NCBI GenBank assembly: GCA_016938695.1
Contig: JAFGUC010000043.1
Coordinates: forward strand, 55,213-119,212
DNA from: Candidatus Woesearchaeota archaeon
GTDB lineage: Archaea; Nanobdellota; Nanobdellia; Woesearchaeales; JAFGUC01
Reading direction: 5' to 3'
Length of the DNA stretch: 64,000 nucleotides
This document shows positions 61,233 through 64,000 of the stretch, piece by piece. A model generated the notes under the pieces. That model saw only the letters and a program-made list of their open reading frames with translations. It searched no databases and was not told where the DNA came from. How positions within the stretch are numbered: the first letter of the stretch is position 1; each line of letters begins with the position of its first letter. Position numbers and translations under genes: made by a program.

Positions 61233-64000
61233 TCAATCAACCCAAGTATTTTCTTGATTTGCAGGCCATCTATATGCATCTAAAAAACGATCATCAATAA
61301 ATGCTGCAAGTGCTCCCGAACCAAATGATGCTGTTGCAGATACAGCTGCTTGAACCAATGCACTTGAACCGCCAGTTGCAATACCTAACGCAATATTTGC
61401 AGCCAAATCAACAGCCATTAAACTAATCGATACAACCTGTCTAATTTTATCATTCTTATCTGCAGCTGCACCCATATGACAAAAATTATTTCCATCATAG
61501 TATGTTGGATAATTCATGTTATTAACATCAACATCAACACAAGGAATAGTAACTCTAAAAGTATAAAAACTCAATCCAGACTCATCACTCTTTAAAGTAC
61601 CAAACGAAGAACCAGATGATTTAGTAAATTCATTCAATGGATTCAACCTTTCAATGTTATCAGATGGAGGAGAGCAATATTGAACCATTTTTTTAGTATC
61701 AACGTCCTCAACATTAGCATAATAATAATTTACAAACCATTCTCTTAACATGTTTTCCTCTAAATCACCATATATAGATTTGTATTGTTCTTGTGCTTGT
61801 GCATAACATTCTGCATAAGTACTCAATTCATACAAACAATCATAGTATCGTGATGAACATTGATCATAAACAGAAAATGATGACGATTCAGATATTCTTT
61901 CACATTCATCATTAATTGTTTTACAAGCCTCATAATTTGGATCTGCAGAATAGCAAACTTTAGATTGCTCACCAATTATTCTACTCAAAAATCTTGAGAT
62001 TACTCTATCATATAAAACAGAATTGATACCATTACGCAACTCATTTGATTCAATATTAAAATTAGATGCAACCATTGCAGTATCAAACAAATCACTAAAC
62101 TGTGCATAATTATTTGTATCTATACACAACATATAAGTTTTAACAGAATTTGGAAAAGACAATGTTCCTTTGTAAGAATCTCTATTCTTTCCAGCAGATC
62201 TTAATTTGAAAAATACCTCTGGAACAATTACATCAAAATTATTTAAAGATGTTTGTCGAACACTCATTCCACCATACAAAGAACTGTAATATATAGAACT
62301 ATCATCTAACTCCGCATCAGCTTCATAATAATCCTGATAAATTAATTGAGGATCATAATATACTGAAGAGAAAGTATAACTTCGTAATTCATCTAGGAAT
62401 CTAAATAGTGAATAACCTAACTGATCAGCCATGTGTGCTGTTTTATATTTTTCACCTAGATTACAAAATACATTAGACTTAGAAGAGCAAAGTCTACTAA
62501 AATCAGTTGCAAATGTATTTATCTCAGGTTGATTCAAATCATAACAAGTCATACCATCTAAAGAATAAGGAGTATAACCCGCACCAGTTAACATAGTTTT
62601 ATATTCCTCAAAAGCAGAATTAAAATAATCATAAATTTCTGTTTTTAATTCTGGATAATCAGAAAATAAACGACTATAATAAACATACTCAGCACTAATT
62701 TGATTACCAATACCACCTAAACCTAAAAAACCATGATCGTCGTATGCTGCTTTAACTGATTCACGTATTCTTACTAATGAAGGATCAGAACTATCTTTAA
62801 TTTGATCCCACAAATAAAATTGTTCAATAGAACCAGTTTTCAAGAAAACATTTTGAACAGGTTTTAAAGTATCGCCATCTTTTAACAGAAAGTTTCCAGA
62901 CCTAACTTCGCAAGAACAAACATCACGAGTAACCATAACATCTGCTTTACAAGGACTTGCCAAATAAAATCTGTTATCCGTTGGTTTGTTAATGTTGACA
63001 TATGTTTGCGAATCATCACCAATATCAAACTGAACAAATCTCTCTTGAACAGAAGGATATGTTGGATCATACAAAACAAATGAATCACTTGTTTCCATAT
63101 CTCGTAAATAATATTTATCTAATCGAGCATTCTGCATCCAATCATAATACATCAATGCAAAAGTTATTCCTACTTTTCTTATTCTACTTTTTGAACCAAG
63201 GCCTTTAAAAACACTTTTTTCATTTAATTTTTTAACTAATTCTTCGTCAACAATTCTCTGCATTTTTGTAGAAATAGTTTCTGACAAAACTGAAGGATCA
63301 AAACCTTCTTTCGCAAATTGTTCAAAAATATCGTCTGTTTCAGAATAAAATCTTTTTGCAATACTATTAGCAACATCAACAGATAATGAATCAACTTTTG
63401 ATAAACTTTCAACAACTTTATCCATTATTTCACCAGTAATTTTACCAGCGTCAACGGTTTCTAAAATAAGCTTCATATTATTTTTTGACGATAATACCTT
63501 TTGTAATAATTCTGGATCAGATGGTATTTTTTCAACTAAATCATCTAATTGACCAACTAATCGTTGCAAATCATCAGCAATTAATTCTCTTGCAGAACCA
63601 ATATCAGTAACTCCTTGACGTCTAATTCCCATCTCCATTAATTCGTCAGGTGTTAAACTTTTTATTCCATCAATTCCATTGGTTTTAATTCCTTGGGCAA
63701 TTCCCTCTTGAAGACCAATAACAAAATCATCACTAATACCTGGAGTAGACGTAAGACCTCTTAACAAATTCTCGTATTGTGGCTTAGCTTCTTGAAATAA
63801 TTCCATAAAATACATAGCTTTTACTGCTTGTTGAATTTCAACCTCTGTTCCTTTTTCTAAAGATTCAGTAACTAACTTCTCAACACTTTCCATAACTACT
63901 CTTTGAACAGCACCTTCACTTGCCTCTTCAACAACTTCTTCAAAAATTTCTTTCTCTATTTCTTGAGCAACTTCTTTAGTAATCCCATCTGTTGCTGCTC
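61233..64000 (-). CDS. Giant membrane-associated protein of the pilin cluster (5' end outside window)
   Basis: At least 921 residues; the frame stays open to the window edge (an internal ATG at 63893 is not the start). The N-terminal 330 residues are acidic and helical, rich in Leu/Glu/Lys repeats (ELIADDLQRLVGQLDDLV). A weak membrane-type stretch lies near SRIRKVGITFALMYYDWMQ. The middle is Tyr/Ser/Cys-rich (many Cys, for example CEVRS and CYAQAQEQ), and the C-terminus has a hydrophobic Ala/Gly segment (SISLMAVDLAANIALGIATG). No family recognised. It ends 1 bp before the next gene and heads the cluster within this window. Confidence 0.6.
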   Translation of the reverse strand, partial: AATDGITKEVAQEIEKEIFEEVVEEASEGAVQRVVMESVEKLVTESLEKGTEVEIQQAVKAMYFMELFQEAKPQYENLLRGLTSTPGISDDFVIGLQEGIAQGIKTNGIDGIKSLTPDELMEMGIRRQGVTDIGSARELIADDLQRLVGQLDDLVEKIPSDPELLQKVLSSKNNMKLILETVDAGKITGEIMDKVVESLSKVDSLSVDVANSIAKRFYSETDDIFEQFAKEGFDPSVLSETISTKMQRIVDEELVKKLNEKSVFKGLGSKSRIRKVGITFALMYYDWMQNARLDKYYLRDMETSDSFVLYDPTYPSVQERFVQFDIGDDSQTYVNINKPTDNRFYLASPCKADVMVTRDVCSCEVRSGNFLLKDGDTLKPVQNVFLKTGSIEQFYLWDQIKDSSDPSLVRIRESVKAAYDDHGFLGLGGIGNQISAEYVYYSRLFSDYPELKTEIYDYFNSAFEEYKTMLTGAGYTPYSLDGMTCYDLNQPEINTFATDFSRLCSSKSNVFCNLGEKYKTAHMADQLGYSLFRFLDELRSYTFSSVYYDPQLIYQDYYEADAELDDSSIYYSSLYGGMSVRQTSLNNFDVIVPEVFFKLRSAGKNRDSYKGTLSFPNSVKTYMLCIDTNNYAQFSDLFDTAMVASNFNIESNELRNGINSVLYDRVISRFLSRIIGEQSKVCYSADPNYEACKTINDECERISESSSFSVYDQCSSRYYDCLYELSTYAECYAQAQEQYKSIYGDLEENMLREWFVNYYYANVEDVDTKKMVQYCSPPSDNIERLNPLNEFTKSSGSSFGTLKSDESGLSFYTFRVTIPCVDVDVNNMNYPTYYDGNNFCHMGAAADKNDKIRQVVSISLMAVDLAANIALGIATGGSSALVQAAVSATASFGSGALAAFIDDRFLDAYRWPANQENTWVD

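Noticed and set aside
1..64000. Insertion sequences, prophage or integrase genes
   Set aside because: No transposase, integrase or terminal repeats were seen; the window looks like ordinary chromosomal DNA.

Overview
The window is AT-rich, densely packed archaeal DNA. Markers include an archaeal ribosomal protein uS2, RadA, the replication factor C large subunit, an archaeal Toprim-type DnaG, HerA, Mre11, RPA, MBF1, Taw3, TrmI, archaeal-type GlyRS and intron-free tRNAs. Promoters are TATA boxes about 25-30 bp upstream of starts. Starts are either leaderless or have GGTG/GGAGG ribosome sites, several of them in front of TTG codons. MNKKG-type prepilin N-termini, SurA-like and thioredoxin-like membrane proteins and short operons point to a DPANN archaeon, most likely of the Woesearchaeota/Pacearchaeota/Nanoarchaeota group. 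That placement is inference from gene content, not from a tree.

Layout. 1-8.3 kb: the end of a TatD nuclease, a radical SAM enzyme, a glycosyltransferase-like protein, a zinc-ribbon protein, translin, RfcL, a tandem pair of HIT-fold proteins that lack the catalytic histidine, and an RNA m5C methyltransferase. 8.4-12.4 kb: a three-gene NAD-linked [FeFe]-hydrogenase operon (HydC, HydB, HydA). 12.4-26.8 kb: an M48 protease, Taw3, PEP synthase, uS2, RadA, a GT3 glycogen synthase with a GalT-like enzyme, and exonuclease III. 26.8-34.9 kb: tRNA-His, thymidylate kinase, a translationally coupled glycosyltransferase/thioredoxin-like operon, and a 1052-residue surface protein. 34.9-41 kb: MBF1, HerA, PIN and HTH proteins, a SurA-thioredoxin-like membrane protein and DnaG. 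41.0-41.3 kb: a gene-free, highly structured stretch that I read as a minus-strand non-coding RNA of unknown family. 41.4-50.7 kb: GlyRS, DUF483, three tRNAs, SpoIIM-like, TrmI, SdpI-like, pyrophosphatase, Mre11, SerRS and an Lrp-like regulator. 50.8-53.4 kb: a secreted transglutaminase, a small AbrB-type protein, and a regulatory island with an 11-bp perfect inverted repeat, a terminator and five 11-bp direct repeats in exact register. 53.4-64 kb: a DUF457-like membrane protein and RPA, then a run of pilin-like and membrane genes. One of these carries a peptidoglycan amidase (Amidase_2/PGRP-like) domain.

Together the metabolic genes suggest a fermenter that stores glycogen, interconverts pyruvate and PEP, and disposes of electrons as H2 through HydABC. 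The surface genes (glycosyltransferases, glycoprotein, pilin cluster with a murein amidase) suggest contact with other cells, possibly bacteria. The strongest leads are the pilin-anchored amidase cluster, the structured RNA upstream of dnaG, and the AbrB/phased-repeat island.
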